Shown piece after piece: positions 29,817 to 42,608 of a stretch of 64,000 nt of DNA (its first letter is position 1; each line of letters opens with the position of its first letter). Origin of the DNA: Magicicada septendecula (taxonomy: Eukaryota; Arthropoda; Insecta; Hemiptera; Cicadidae). The stretch is taken from the NCBI GenBank assembly GCA_034769895.1, contig JAWRYS010001461.1, positions 910,311 through 974,310 of the forward strand, read 5' to 3'. Made by a program: the position numbers and the translations under genes. The notes under the pieces were generated by a model. That model had not been told where the DNA came from. It made no database searches and saw only the letters and a program-made list of their open reading frames with translations.

Positions 29817-32800
29817 TATTAAAGTTATATTGATGTTAATTAATTGGTTTGTTAACTACTACACAATTTATTGAGTATGTAGCTGTAATTTAAAATCTTG
29901 TTAAGCTTCCTAGGTGAAGCGTCAAATAGAATAATAATTTGTTGTGATTGTTATTGATTACGTATACCTATGTAATATTAAATTATTGTTTTAGAAGTCG
30001 TTGTTCAATTTATTTGATGTCATATACTAAATTTTAATCTTTAGGTGTTTTCAAATAATTGACAACATACACAAGGCTTTGCAAGGTTAACTTAATTTAT
30101 TATACTTAATAGCATTGATGTCACTTACTTAATTTATTACAATTATTAATAGCATTGATGTCACTTACTTAATCTCCTGAAAAGAAATACAACAGATATC
30201 TTGCAATTTTACTGGCTACATCAATCTATCATTTATTATTTTGTTAACACTTGCTTACTTTCCTATACTCTTCATCTAGATACTTATTAGACTTTAACCA
30301 TCATTATTATACATTTTATTCTATATTAAACAATTCTTAATAAATGGATTCATGAAGAGTGGATATCAATTACTATCATCTGTAATAGTTGTCTTATGAA
30401 TTTACCCTTGCTAGCTACTAGTTATTACTTTCTTTAAATATTATTACTTATGAGTTCTTTCAGATGAAAGACAGTGTTTTACTTAATTAGCAGTGTATGA
30501 ATATAAAATTTACTTGATGTATGTTAATCCGTTCTATGGCGACAAGTCCTCTGCGCTGTCATCCTGTTTCCTTGTCTCTCCAAGTTTCTGGAAGTCCTTG
30601 CAGCTGGCATTATCACCTCGTAGAATGCAATCGCACTTATCACTTCTCTTCTCGCACTCCGACACATATATATAACTTTTGGTTTAGTTCGGGTGATTTG
30701 ACTTTCGAATGTTAGTACATGTTACAGTATTTGATAATTCTAAATTTTGCTGAATTGTTTCTACTCAAGTGTCATTACATTATTCTGAGTATGATAAGGA
30801 TTTCTTGAAATATACTAATTGTTGTATGCTCTGTGATTTTTATTCGCACTGTTTTTCCGCGGATTTACTTCGTTAACACGCCATTTGTTTATATTTAATG
30901 GTGTTAATAATTATTATTGCCTCTAATTTCATGCATGACCGTAATTAGTTCTCTACCGGTTCTCTTTTGATATCACTGTTGCGGCTTTTTGTCTATCTCT
31001 TACACATTTACCGCACTTCTGCTCCAATTAACGTCTTTTATAATAATTTTAACTCAAGGCGACCAACTTAGTCGATTTTAGTTATACTTCGTCATGTCTT
31101 TAAAAAAAACACTAAGTTCCATTACCGGCTTCCGATTCTCGACTGTTCGTACTTATAAACTCACATCGATTCTTCAATCGATACGACTTTTCTCCGTTAC
31201 GGCATCCGCACTCCCGTAAGTTCCGATATATAAATTATACGACACTTGATATCTGACTCTCGACTTCGGCTATTAGATATAAGATATAAAACTTCCGACA
31301 CAAGACTTCCGATATACAACTCCAGCGTTCATACTCTCTGATCTATGAAACAAGACTTAAGACTCTAAGAGAACATACTCTCCGGTATAAGAATAAAAAC
31401 TTAAGACCCCCGCTCGCGGTCAACACTCTAGTTTATACCCCAAAAATCCCACTACCTACTCTTCTTCCCACTCAACTTCTCAACTTCTTCGTTTCTATTG
31501 GTTTTCGTTTGTTTTCTGCTGGAAACTCCGCCTTAACACTCTAGATTTTCTTTTGGCTTCGTTTTTTATTCGTTTCTCCAGCTCGTTTCCTTGGCAACCA
31601 CTTCTTGTAGGAACGTTCTCCTCAATTCTCGACTCTGATAGGCTTCCTTATTCCCTACCCTTACAAGTTCCTGGTTGGCTCCACCCATCGTTTGAGTCGG
31701 ATGACCAATTTAACGGCTGCCTATCACCCTTGTATCTTGGCGTCTTGCCCTTTTTAGACAGAGTGCTTTTAATTGCTGTGTGGCCCTCTCATCTGCCCTT
31801 TTGTTCAACACGTGTACTGCTTCTTACCCGTGACCAATGCTCGAATTGTCTACTAGTTTCTCCTAGCCGCTCCCACGATGAGTGTGGTCAATTCCGAGTA
31901 TTCCAGAAGCTGCTACATCTGCCCTCCAAGCCTTCCTTCGCCGCGTACCCTTCTGGTAAAGCTGGACGTCCCGCCGTTCGTTTCATTGTGCAAACGTATT
32001 GTCGTCACTCAAGCCGGGCTTTTCCTGTCTATTGTAGCAATGTAACACTGCGTTTGGTGTGCAGCTCAACGCACGTGGCTAATTGTCTTTTGGATAGCGT
32101 CGTTATGTCGCCTTGTCAGCGATCTTTTGTCTCTTCTTAGCGATACATTTCGCCTTTGTTTCTCTTGGGTCAAGCACGTCACCCGCAATTCGCTTAACCA
32201 GACAGCTGCTACGACAGAGGCATTGTTCTCCTACACCCTGTCTTCCTTTGTCTTGGACAACACATGTTACCGAGCCATCGTATATCTTTGTATAGCTGTC
32301 AGCAACCCTCACTTACAAAAAAATTTTATTTAGAAATTTTATCGTTATAATTGTCCCCAATTTGTGTCGATTGATCAATCTTCCGGATCAAAATGGAGCC
32401 AAATTCACGCCCGTTATCTCTGGTATTCTTCAGTGCTCATCTTTCCATGAATAGGGTGTAGCAGAAGTGGCATCTTCTTGGGTTGACCTACTGTCTGGTG
32501 GCACCTTGGTCCCTATACTGAATTTATTGCTGATATCCCCCCTTTTATGAACCCATTTTTACATAGATCTTTACCTAATTAAACATTTATGAGCTTAATT
32601 ATTTTACATTTTATTGCTACCTTATCTATGAATTTATTGCTGCTACATATTATTTTAATTTAATCAATATTTCATACAAATACGAAAAAAAACTAAATTA
32701 TATGCTCATTACAAATATAACAATAATCACAAATTAGAATCAAGATTAACTGTATGTGTCTTTGGCTGTTTGTCCAAAGATAATAACATATATTATGAAT

Positions 32801-34151
32801 ATAAATTTAGGGTTACTAACTATACACATATTTTACTTACTCGTCCAATACAAAAAGTTTTATACATTCCTAAAACTATACATTTCTATCGAATTTGCTT
32901 CACAAAATTTTACTACTTAAATTAGTTCCCCTTTCATTAAAATTAATTCCGTTTTCATATTATATCTTTGCGTTAATTATGCTTAATGTACATATACTTT
33001 TGTTAACATTGAGCAATAAAATAGATACAATTACAAAATTAATAATAATAATCATTCATGTTGTTACTCTATCATATCAATATTCAATGTAAATTATAGT
33101 CAAGTCCAACTTTAAGTTAGCAATTTATTGCTAATTAGTTTATAGTAGTACACAGAATTTCCTTATTACTACCAACAACTATCTTACACAAAATTGATTC
33201 GTTTATACTGATATTTCATACTTCAGTAGTTGACTATAAATATTTACATAAATTTTAATATAACATTTCTTTTTTATACAAGGCAATTGATCATTCCCCT
33301 AAGCAATCTGAATGATAAACCATTTACTTTTCTGGTATTGCAAACGAGCTACCTACCAGGCATCTGGACATTTTTACATCACCCCGTACCGTTTACTTGC
33401 ATTTCCCAGAGATTGGATGTCGGTGCTTTGGGTATATTTTAATAATCCCTTTCCAAGCATTACCTAAACACAGCTACTTCAGCCTTCTGCAGCGTTCTGG
33501 TCGAGGAAATCCCATTTTTTCGGGTTCATTATGTTATCATGCCCTGGTGGTGATCTTCATTTCAATCCGTATCAATTATTTCCTGGGTATGCATAACCCC
33601 CATTGGTTTATCCATTCGTGACCTTCATTCCTTAATGATCAATTCCCTTCCGCTCTTTCGTATAACACTTCTTACATCTTCATTCGCTATTAATTTCATT
33701 CATTAATATTCCGTATTTTCACGGCAATGTTTATTTAACATTTATTTTATTTTATTCATATTATATTCATATCTATTTATTTTCTTCGGTTAATGTATTC
33801 TTGCACAACCAATATTAATTAACGTATTTTAAACCTATATTATCTAACTTAATTATTAAATTTTCGGACATTCTTAAGATCGTTTTCCTTAATCCGTAAC
33901 ATTTATTTACTTTTAATTTTATATTTGTGGAGACATAGTTGTATGTCTTGTTGATTCCGTGCCGTTACATCACATTTTGTTGGTAAATAGTAAGGGTATT
34001 GACCTAGTGAATTTCGTTACACACTTACCCTGCAGTCGGCCGTTGACACCTAAAGAATTTATGACCTGTCTGTCTCTCTCTTTATGAGGGTGTGTTGAAA
34101 GTATGTCTCGCCATCCCTTTTGACAACTTTCCCCAGGCACCTTTCCATTAC
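29817..34151. other. Unit 4 non-coding part
   Basis: No gene is recognised. Positions 29836-32719 are the 2884 bp retained in type-B units. The TTG-initiated frame of the GC-richer block is at 31553-32140. Confidence 0.6.
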
Positions 34152-34658
34152 TTATGTACATGCTGAGTTTTTTTGTCGTTTCCTCCAAACCCTCTTACAA
34201 AGCCGTTCCTTGACTGCTTGTGGCGCGTTAATTACTTTCGTTTTCGTGTCCGCGTACTTACGTAATAATGTTTTGTTTTCAAGACTTCTAAGAAATCTCA
34301 TCTCCATCGCTTGAAATCTTCCTTTCGTTCTCGTACCAATCTTCACAATATTCTTGAATGGTCCAGCAAATTTCATTCTTTTTCTCTTTCTCAAAACATT
34401 CCTTGTCAAGGGCGAGTATGCATACGGATCTGGTAGGCCTTTCCGCTTCACATCTCCCATTGCTTTCTTATATTTGCATTCAGTTCCATAACATGCAGTG
34501 CTCAATTTACTACTGAACGTCTTTTTCATGCTTTTCACTGATGCAGCTCGACTGACTAGTCGATGTATGCCTGATCCACAAGCTGGATACTTCATTGGTG
34601 GTCTCACTGATGTAGCATCTATCCTTGTGCTTCTTAGTTTGCGCTTTTGCGTACTCCA
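34152..34658 (-). pseudogene. RRP12-like gene fragment, unit 4/5 copy
   Basis: It matches the copy at 27994-28500 but keeps Gly in FAGPFKN. It is the last RRP12-like copy in the window, because type-B units have lost this part. Confidence 0.65.
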
Positions 34659-34668
34659 ATTGATGATA

Positions 34669-35421
34669 TTACACTTTTACTATCTTTATCCATATCAGAA
34701 TAATCACTTCTGACACCGTCAGATGCAAAGAAATAAAGTCATCTTTCTTCTTGGTCTGTTTGTTTTGTAGATTGCTACTGACACTTACATTAGACCCCAC
34801 AGTTGATAATTTCTTGGTAGGTGACATGTCCGTGAAATCAACATTGTTATCGGCATCTTCGTGCAGCCCCACATTAGTTTTGTGCTTCTGTTTGCCTTCT
34901 TTATGTGACAGCTTTTTGTTGTTGCTGTTTTCATTCTCTTCAGCTTGTCTCTGGACTTCTTTGTGTATTTCTTTTATCTCACTCTCACTCTTCTTTTGTA
35001 CCTCTTCCATCTTTTCGGATCTCTCTTGCAAATTTACCTCCATTTGGTTGCTCTGGCCTTGCCGATTCTTTTGCATTTCTTCAATCTTTTCTTTAAATGT
35101 TTTGTCAATGCTCTCCTCAGTCTTTCTTAATTCTACCTTTACACTCTCAATTTGTTCTCCCTGCTTACGTATTATCTCTTCTGTCATTTCCTTCCTGTGT
35201 AGTCCTAATTCTTCATTTTGTTTTCTTAATTCTTCAGTTAGTCGTTCGCGACGTTTTCTGGTTCCTTCATATTGATTTTTGATGAACTCCATCAACATAG
35301 CGAAGTTCATCTCGCTACCGTTGGATGGTCCCCTCGCCCGATTTTGGCAATGTCCTGCAACGGTGTTTTTACCTTCTGAATTCTCGTTTGTGGCCATTTT
35401 AGCCCGTAGACGCGTAATCAT
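34669..35421 (-). CDS. Coiled-coil Gag-like frame, unit 5 copy (last)
   Basis: 250 codons. It has Leu in VNLQERSEK, as in unit 1, where units 2-4 have Phe, a sign of mosaic ancestry. It has the frameshifted tail. Downstream type-B units do not contain this frame. Confidence 0.5.
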   Translation of the reverse strand: MITRLRAKMATNENSEGKNTVAGHCQNRARGPSNGSEMNFAMLMEFIKNQYEGTRKRRERLTEELRKQNEELGLHRKEMTEEIIRKQGEQIESVKVELRKTEESIDKTFKEKIEEMQKNRQGQSNQMEVNLQERSEKMEEVQKKSESEIKEIHKEVQRQAEENENSNNKKLSHKEGKQKHKTNVGLHEDADNNVDFTDMSPTKKLSTVGSNVSVSSNLQNKQTKKKDDFISLHLTVSEVIILIWIKIVKV

Positions 35422-35548
35422 TCAGATATACATAGGGTCTGATATTATTCTATTGCAACTTATTGCTAACCAACTTATAAATTAACATGCACACTGTCTG
35501 TTCTCTGCCTGCTTAACAATTATACTAATTATTTATTTGTCAAGCCGT

Positions 35549-35974
35549 GCGTGTGAGCGCCAAATATAACTATAAATCGAGTAGTTCCCTTTTACGCCCA
35601 GCGGTGGACGCCAAATATAACAATAATTAAATACGCCCCGCGTTCTGGAGCGCCAAATATAACTAAATTTTATTAGTTTACAATTAATGTGTATAATTAA
35701 ATTTTGTTTATTACTTTAATTATCTATGCCCCGTGTGTTCGGTGGCCAAATATAACAATATTAAATATGCCCCGCGTGTTGGGACGCCATATTTAACAAT
35801 ATTAAATACGCCCCGCGTGTTGGGACGCCAAATATAACAATAAAGGGGTTTATTGCTGTTTTAATTTAATTAATTTATTAATAAATGACTCTGTTTAATT
35901 AATTCCCACCTTGTTGTGGTGCCAAATTGAACAATTATAGTGTGTGCGCCAAATGTGTGGGCGTGAAATATAAC
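35549..35974 (-). repeat. PBS-like TTTGGCG repeat array, unit 5 (last)
   Basis: It is collinear with unit 4, with gacgccatatttaac in the middle. No such array occurs in type-B units. Confidence 0.6.
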
Positions 35975-38878
35975 TATTAAAGTTATATTGATGTTAATTA
36001 ATTGGTTTGTTAACTACTACACAATTTATTGAGTATGTAGCTGTAATTTAAAATCTTGTTAAGCTTCCTAGGTGAAGCGTCAAATAGAATAATAATTTGT
36101 TGTGATTGTTATTGATTACGTATACCTATGTAATATTAAATTATTGTTTTAGAAGTCGTTGTTCAATTTATTTGATGTCATATACTAAATTTTAATCTTT
36201 AGGTGTTTTCAAATAATTGACAACATACACAAGGCTTTGCAAGGTTAACTTAATTTATTATACTTAATAGCATTGATGTCACTTACTTAATTTATTACAA
36301 TTATTAATAGCATTGATGTCACTTACTTAATCTCCTGAAAAGAAATACAACAGATATCTTGCAATTTTACTGGCTACATCAATCTATCATTTATTATTTT
36401 GTTAACACTTGCTTACTTTCCTATACTCTTCATCTAGATACTTATTAGACTTTAACCATCATTATTATACATTTTATTCTATATTAAACAATTCTTAATA
36501 AATGGATTCATGAAGACTGGATATCAATTACTATCATCTGTAATAGTTGTCTTATGAATTTACCCTTGCTAGCTACTAGTTATTACTTTCTTTAAATATT
36601 ATTACTTATGAGTTCTTTCAGATGAAAGACAGTGTTTTACTTAATTAGCAGTGTATGAATATAAAATTTACTTGATGTATGTTAATCCGTTCTATGGCGA
36701 CAAGTCCTCTGCGCTGTCATCCTGTTTCCTTGTCTCTCCAAGTTTCTGGAAGTCCTTGCAGCTGGCATTATCACCTCGTAGAATGCAATCGCACTTATCA
36801 CTTCTCTTCTCGCACTCCGACACATATATATAACTTTTGGTTTAGTTCGGGTGATTTGACTTTCGAATGTTAGTACATGTTACAGTATTTGATAATTCTA
36901 AATTTTGCTGAATTGTTTCTACTCAAGTGTCATTACATTATTCTGAGTATGATAAGGATTTCTTGAAATATACTAATTGTTGTATGCTCTGTGATTTTTA
37001 TTCGCACTGTTTTTCCGCGGATTTACTTCGTTAACACGCCATTTGTTTATATTTAATGGTGTTAATAATTATTATTGCCTCTAATTTCATGCATGACCGT
37101 AATTAGTTCTCTACCGGTTCTCTTTTGATATCACTGTTGCGGCTTTTTGTCTATCTCTTACACATTTACCGCACTTCTGCTCCAATTAACGTCTTTTATA
37201 ATAATTTTAACTCAAGGCGACCAACTTAGTCGATTTTAGTTATACTTCGTCATGTCTTTAAAAAAAACACTAAGTTCCATTACCGGCTTCCGATTCTCGA
37301 CTGTTCGTACTTATAAACTCACACCGATTCTTCAACCGATACGACTTTTCTCCGTTACGGCATCCGCACTCCCGTCAGTTCCGATATATAAATTATACGA
37401 CACTTGATATCTGACTCTCGACTTCGGCTATTAGATATAAGATATAAAACTTCCGACACAAGACTTCCGATATACAACTCCAGCGTTCATACTCTCTGAT
37501 CTATGAAACAAGACTTAAGACTCTAAGAGAACATACTCTCCGGTATAAGAAAAATAAAACTTAAGACCCCCGCTCGCGGTCAACACTCTAGTTTATACCC
37601 CAAAAATCCCACTACCTACTCTTCTTCCCACTCAACTTCTCAACTTCTTCGTTTCTATTGGTTTTCGTTTGTTTTCTGCTGGAAACTCCGCCTTAACACT
37701 CTAGATTTTCTTTTGGCTTCGTTTTTTATTCGTTTCTCCAGCTCGTTTCCTTGGCAACCACTTCTTGTAGGAACGTTCTCCTCAATTCTCGACTCTGATA
37801 GGCTTCCTTATTCCCTACCCTTACAAGTTCCTGGTTGGCTCCACCCATCGTTTGAGTCGGATGACCAATTTAACGGCTGTCTATCACCCTTGTATCTTGG
37901 CGTCTTGCCCTTTTTAGACAGAGTGCTTTTAATTGCTGTGTGGCCCTCTCATCTGCCCTTTTGTTCAACACGTGTACTGCTTCTTACCCGTGACCAATGC
38001 TCGAATTGTCTACTAGTTTCTCCTAGCCGCTCCCACGATGAGTGTGGTCAATTCCGAGTATTCCAGAAGCTGCTACATCTGCCCTCCAAGCCTTCCTTCG
38101 CCGCGTACCCTTCTGGTAAAGCTGGACGTCCCGCCGTTCGTTTCATTGTGCAAACGTATTGTCGTCACTCAAGCCGGGCTTTTCCTGTCTATTGTAGCAA
38201 TGTAACACTGCGTTTGGTGTGCAGCTCAACGCACGTGGCTAATTGTCTTTTGGATAGCGTCGTTATGTCGCCTTGTCAGCGATCTTTTGTCTCTTCTTAG
38301 CGATACATTTCGCCTTTGTTTCTCTTGGGTCAAGCACGTCACCCGCAATTCGCTTAACCAGACAGCTGCTACGACAGAGGCATTGTTCTCCTACACCCTG
38401 TCTTCCTTTGTCTTGGACAACACATGTTACCGAGCCATCGTATATCTTTGTATAGCTGTCAGCAACCCTCACTTACAAAAAAATTTTATTTAGAAATTTT
38501 ATCGTTATAATTGTCCCCAATTTGTGTCGATTGATCAATCTTCCGGATCAAAATGGAGCCAAATTCACGCCCGTTATCTCTGGTATTCTTCAGTGCTCAT
38601 CTTTCCATGAATAGGGTGTAGCAGAAGTGGCATCTTCTTGGGTTGACCTACTGTCTGGTGGCACCTTGGTCCCTATACTGAATTTATTGCTGATATCCCC
38701 CTTTTATGAACCCATTTTTACATAGATCTTTACCTAATTAAACATTTATGAGCTTAATTATTTTACATTTTATTGCTACCTTATCTATGAATTTATTGCC
38801 GCTACATATTATTTTAATTTAATCAATATTTCATACAAATACGAAAAAAAACTAAATTATATGCTCATTACAAATATA
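35975..38878. other. Unit 5 non-coding part up to the type-B junction
   Basis: No gene is recognised. It contains the GC-richer block with the TTG-initiated frame 37713-38300. It lacks the variants that mark the type-B segments (it has cttggcgtc and catcgtttgag), so those variants arose on, or were spread with, the type-B unit. Confidence 0.6.
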
Positions 38879-38902
38879 CTTTACTTACTTTACTTTACTT
38901 TA
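38879..38902 (-). repeat. TAAAG-repeat 3' tail of the non-LTR element
   Basis: The plus strand shows repeated ctttact words; the minus strand reads TAAAG TAAAG TAAG TAAAG. Simple-repeat tails in place of poly-A are typical of I-type elements. The ORF2 stop TAA (38900-38902) is the first unit of the tail, so there is no 3' UTR. Confidence 0.85.
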
Positions 38903-41464
38903 TCCAATCCCCGCTCTCGGCAGTTCAGCCATTCGGCGGCGAGCCTCCCAGTACAGACAGGATAAAGTTCGCGTTTGCAGGTTCGCCAGTTCAGGACAGA
39001 CAGGCAGGTGTTGTCCATCCATCATTCCTCCATTGCACAGCGGGCAGATGTTGGAATTCACCAGGCCGAATCGGTGTAAATGGGCTTGGAGGTAGTCGTG
39101 GCCAGTGCATAGTCTGAACTCCGCGACCGCAGTCGATCTCTTGAGGGTTTGTGAAATTGGTGTTGTAAGAAGAGACTCCCACTTTTTGCCTCTGCCGGCT
39201 TCTGTATGTATTTGTTTCAGGTAGTTCTTTACGGCCATGTCAATCTGATATTTCGCCGATGATAGGCTAGTGGGGGTGTCAGGTTGCTGCATTAGGGCTC
39301 CATTTTTTGCAAGCTTGTCCGCTTCTTCATTTCCGTTAACACCAACATGGCTGGGGATCCATTGTAGGTGGACAACCCAGTTGCCATGTATGAGGGTAGC
39401 GAGAACTTCACGTGTACGGAGCGTCAAGATGCAGTCCGTGGGACTGTTTTCAGCTAGTGCGACAATGGCGGCTTGAGAATCGATAAAGAAGACGACTCGC
39501 TTTAGTTGGATACTTTGGCATTTAGCTAGTTGTTCTGCGGCCATTTGGATAGCTTTGACTTCGCCGTCGTAGTTGCTGGAGTGCAGTCCCACAGCACAGC
39601 TTATTTGGAAAATTTTAGAATATGCTCCGGCACCAGTTCCACGGTTGGGTAACATTGATCCATCAGTAAAAATATGCAACCATTCCTTTTCAGGATAGAG
39701 GGTGTGGATTGTTTCTATAGCGGATTTTTTGAGTTCATGTGGATCTGTAAGGTATTTTGGCGCCGACTGGTCAATCAGAGTTAGTCTTTTCACCGGCGTT
39801 GCATCAAAAACAGTGTTGTATACTTGCAGGGGTGCAGGGTTTCCCGTATTGACCTTGTATTTGTCTCTGAGTGTCTCAGCCCATTGGATAGGGGTAGTTT
39901 GCGTTTTTAATCTATGGTTTGCTGGCGTAAAACCGTTCCAGTGTTTGTGGTCAACTCGTCTAGATCTTTCCCAGAACTTGAGTGTTAATTTCTCTCTTCT
40001 TGAAGTGAGTGGCTCTATGTCGGTTTGAATTTCCATCGCTTGAATTGGTGTTGAGAAAGCGCCACCTGTGATGATTCTGAGCGCGTCGTTCTGGACTTTG
40101 TCGAGCCTCTTCAGGTTATTGGAGCTTGCAAGGGAGGTTACTTCGCTGGCGTAGTCCATGGTGGGTCTCACGTATGATTTGTATGCGGTTGCTAGCACAT
40201 CTTGGGTACATCCCCATTTTGTCGCTGCTAGCCGTTTCAATAAGCTTATGCGCTTCCCTCCCCGCTCAGCGGTTTCCTGGATGTGGCTGTTGAATGTCAG
40301 TTTTGTGTCTAGCTTGACGCCCAGGTATCTCGCAATCGAAGTTTCAGGCAGGTTAGTTCCTTTATACAGAAGTTCGATTTTTGGAGGTTTAGTAGAGAGG
40401 GTAAAAAGTTGAAAAACCGTTTTATCAGGACTTATTACCATTTTGTTGCTGTCTGCCCAGGTTGCGACGTTTTTTAAAACAGAGTTGACTACTGATTCAA
40501 GGTGGGAGGTGCTGCTTGTAGTTGCCCACAGGATGACCTCATCTGCGTATAGAAGACAGGATATTCCAGGTATCTTATTGATCGCTGTTGTTAAGTCATT
40601 GATCATAATGTTGAAGAGCAGACAGCTGATTACTGCGCCTTGGGGTAGTCCTTGTCGCTGTAATTTGTACTTAGAAGTGGTATTAAAGAATTTAGTTCTG
40701 ATGTAGCGTTCGGTTAGAAAGTTTTTTATCCATGTGAGCATGTTGTTCTTCACTCCGAGCTCTCTGAGTTTGTATAGAAGTAGTGCGCGCCAAACTTTGT
40801 CGTACGCAGCCTTGAAATCGATTAACACAGCCAGTGTCGATTGTTTTCGATGGAAGCCGTCTTTAACCGCCTGAGTGAATTTAACTATTTGGTCTATTGT
40901 AGATCGATGTTGACGGAATCCTGCTTGAGCATCGCTGATTGCACCACTAGACTCTAGGAAAGTTCTTAGTCTGCGTTCCACCATCTTTTCCGCTATTTTG
41001 CAGCACACGCTGGTTAGCGAAATGGGCCTGTAGCTGCTCAGGCTGCTTCGAGGTTTTCCTTTTTTATAGATGGGGATTATCTCAGCTTTTTTCCATTGGT
41101 GAGGAATCCGCTTATCCCATGTTAGGTTGATAAGTTTTATGAAACATAGTTTAGCAGTGGTCCCAAGGTTCTTTAGGAAATCTGGGAAAATATTGTCAGG
41201 TCCAGCAGACTTGCAATTTTTTAAATCCCTTAAAGCTATTTCTAACTCTTGTATAGAGAAACGGGCAATCATAGAGCGGTGCTCTTCTTTAGTTGCTACG
41301 CTTGTTGTTTGGCTCATTTGCACGCTTTTTCTTTCAGGACCGCTGACTTTCAGGGAGCTAACTGAGGCATAGAATTTGCAAAGACTGTTGGCTACTTGCA
41401 CTGGACTGGTGAGGAGCTTGTCGTTCACTTTCATGGGTTCCCATGCCTTGCTTCTTCTTGTCAT
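38900..41464 (-). pseudogene. Reverse transcriptase-RNase H of non-LTR element, copy 1 (YADE)
   Basis: 854 codons. The RT domain is about 70-390 with the first catalytic Asp in LIDFKAAYD near 216, RQGLPQGAV near 270-278 and the catalytic box near 306-309 reading YADE in place of YADD. RNase H is about 595-725 with Asp 602 (FTDGS), Glu 636, Asp 663 and Asp 717 plus WIPSHVG. A CPLCN...H...C zinc-type motif is near 808-824. Loss of the second Asp of the YADD box is known to abolish or greatly reduce activity in reverse transcriptases. The frame starts inside the endonuclease frame in another register and has no natural N-terminus; the first Met is likely chance. It is best read as the second half of one ORF2 broken by a 1-base shift near 41450-41470. 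Confidence 0.92.
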
Positions 41465-42608
41465 TATTTAAGCTTGATAGGAAATTGTGGGCTTTGGTGC
41501 CGTCCCTTCTGAAATCTAGTTTGGCGACAAAGTTCCTGTATGTACTTTCCTTGGCTTGGATGATGGCCCGAGTGAGAGCTGCTTGCTTCCTTCTTAATTC
41601 AGCACAGTCTTGTAGTAGCTTCGTTCTCTCAGCTTTCCTTCTCGCCTTGTTCCTTTCCTTCTGGAGATCGGTGAGAGTCGCATTCCAAAAGGGTTTATAT
41701 TTTTTAACACTTCCTCGAGGTATGCTCTTCTTAGCAGTTTCTAGGATACCCTTAATAAATCTGTTAGTTGATTGATCAGGATTATCGGTGATGATACAAG
41801 GGGTGAGTATTTGGTTGGAGAATAGACTGAACTTCGGCCAGTTCGCCTTTTTGAAATTCCATCGCGGTAAGCGAGGCTCAATGGGGTTCTTCTGCTTGCT
41901 CCTTATGCTTAGCGCTAGGGTTCGGTGTCCACATCCTCCTATAGCTTCCTTAAGGGATATATTGGATCTGCTTACGAGATTGGCTTGAACTATCGCCAAA
42001 TCGGGGGTGCTGTTGTGTCCAGCGAATGATAAGAAGGTTGGTTCAGTCACGAGGTGAATCAGGTTTGTAGTATCAATCAGGTTTTCAATGGCGTGGCCAG
42101 GAGCATTAGTGTCCGAGTATCCCCATCGAGGGGAGTGTGCATTAAAATCTCCAATGACGATGCTGTTTCGGTGTCGGGATGCGTCTGCTATGTCGTCTGT
42201 ACTGATCTTGTTATTTGGCGGGTTGTATATTCCAATGATCTTAAACAGGTGTCCATTATTCCACACTTTGATATTGACAGCTTCATGTTTATCTGTTTGT
42301 GTCATGGTGTGTAAAACGGCGAACTCGCATGCCATTGTGCTCTTTACTCCCACTATGATGCCTGAGGCCACTTGTCTTGCTCGAAGTAAAACATAATTTG
42401 TGTAATTCGTCACATTAAAACAATCACTGGAGTCCGTAGAAGCTCCGGCTTCAACTAAGATGAAAACATCTGCGTCAAACGTTAAAACTTGAGTCTTGAA
42501 CTCACAAAATTTTGAGGTGTTCAGGCCTCCCGCATTCCAAAATAATATTCGGAGGCCATCGTTGAAGCCCTTAGAAGGGCTGGTTTTCCTCTTAGCTCTT
42601 CCTGTCAT
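41358..42608 (-). pseudogene. Endonuclease (APE-type) part of ORF2, copy 1
   Basis: 416 codons starting with ATG. It is an exonuclease-endonuclease-phosphatase domain with Asn25 (LFWNAGGLN), Glu53, Tyr128 (IIGIYNPP), Asp154 and Asn156 (IGDFNAHS) and Asp203 (STPDLAI). The expected SDH motif is CGH (near 226-228): the catalytic His is kept, the preceding Asp is Gly. After residue about 375 comes the linker to RT; the last about 35 codons overlap the RT frame in the wrong register, which marks a frameshift. The endonuclease would nick target DNA to prime reverse transcription. Confidence 0.9.

Larger units (their letters stand above)
28393..34550. repeat. Macrosatellite type-A unit 4 (6158 bp)
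   Basis: This is a complete unit. It shares gacaagtcc (near 30541) and aatcttgttaag (near 29895) with unit 5 and all type-B segments, which places it in the lineage that gave rise to type B. Confidence 0.95.
34551..38878. repeat. Macrosatellite type-A unit 5, partial
   Basis: It is collinear with unit 4 from its start to unit phase 4327 (acaaatata), then switches to the I/jockey-type block. A local indel, gaaaaataaaac near 37549, is unique to it. Confidence 0.95.

Noticed and set aside
38991-39182. 63-codon minus frame inside the RT-RNase H frame
   Set aside because: It is an out-of-register reading of the same strand within a well-supported domain frame.
39270-40706. Several 68-110 codon plus frames opposite the RT-RNase H frame, repeated in each type-B unit
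   Set aside because: They are antisense shadows of the RT/RNase H coding sequence.
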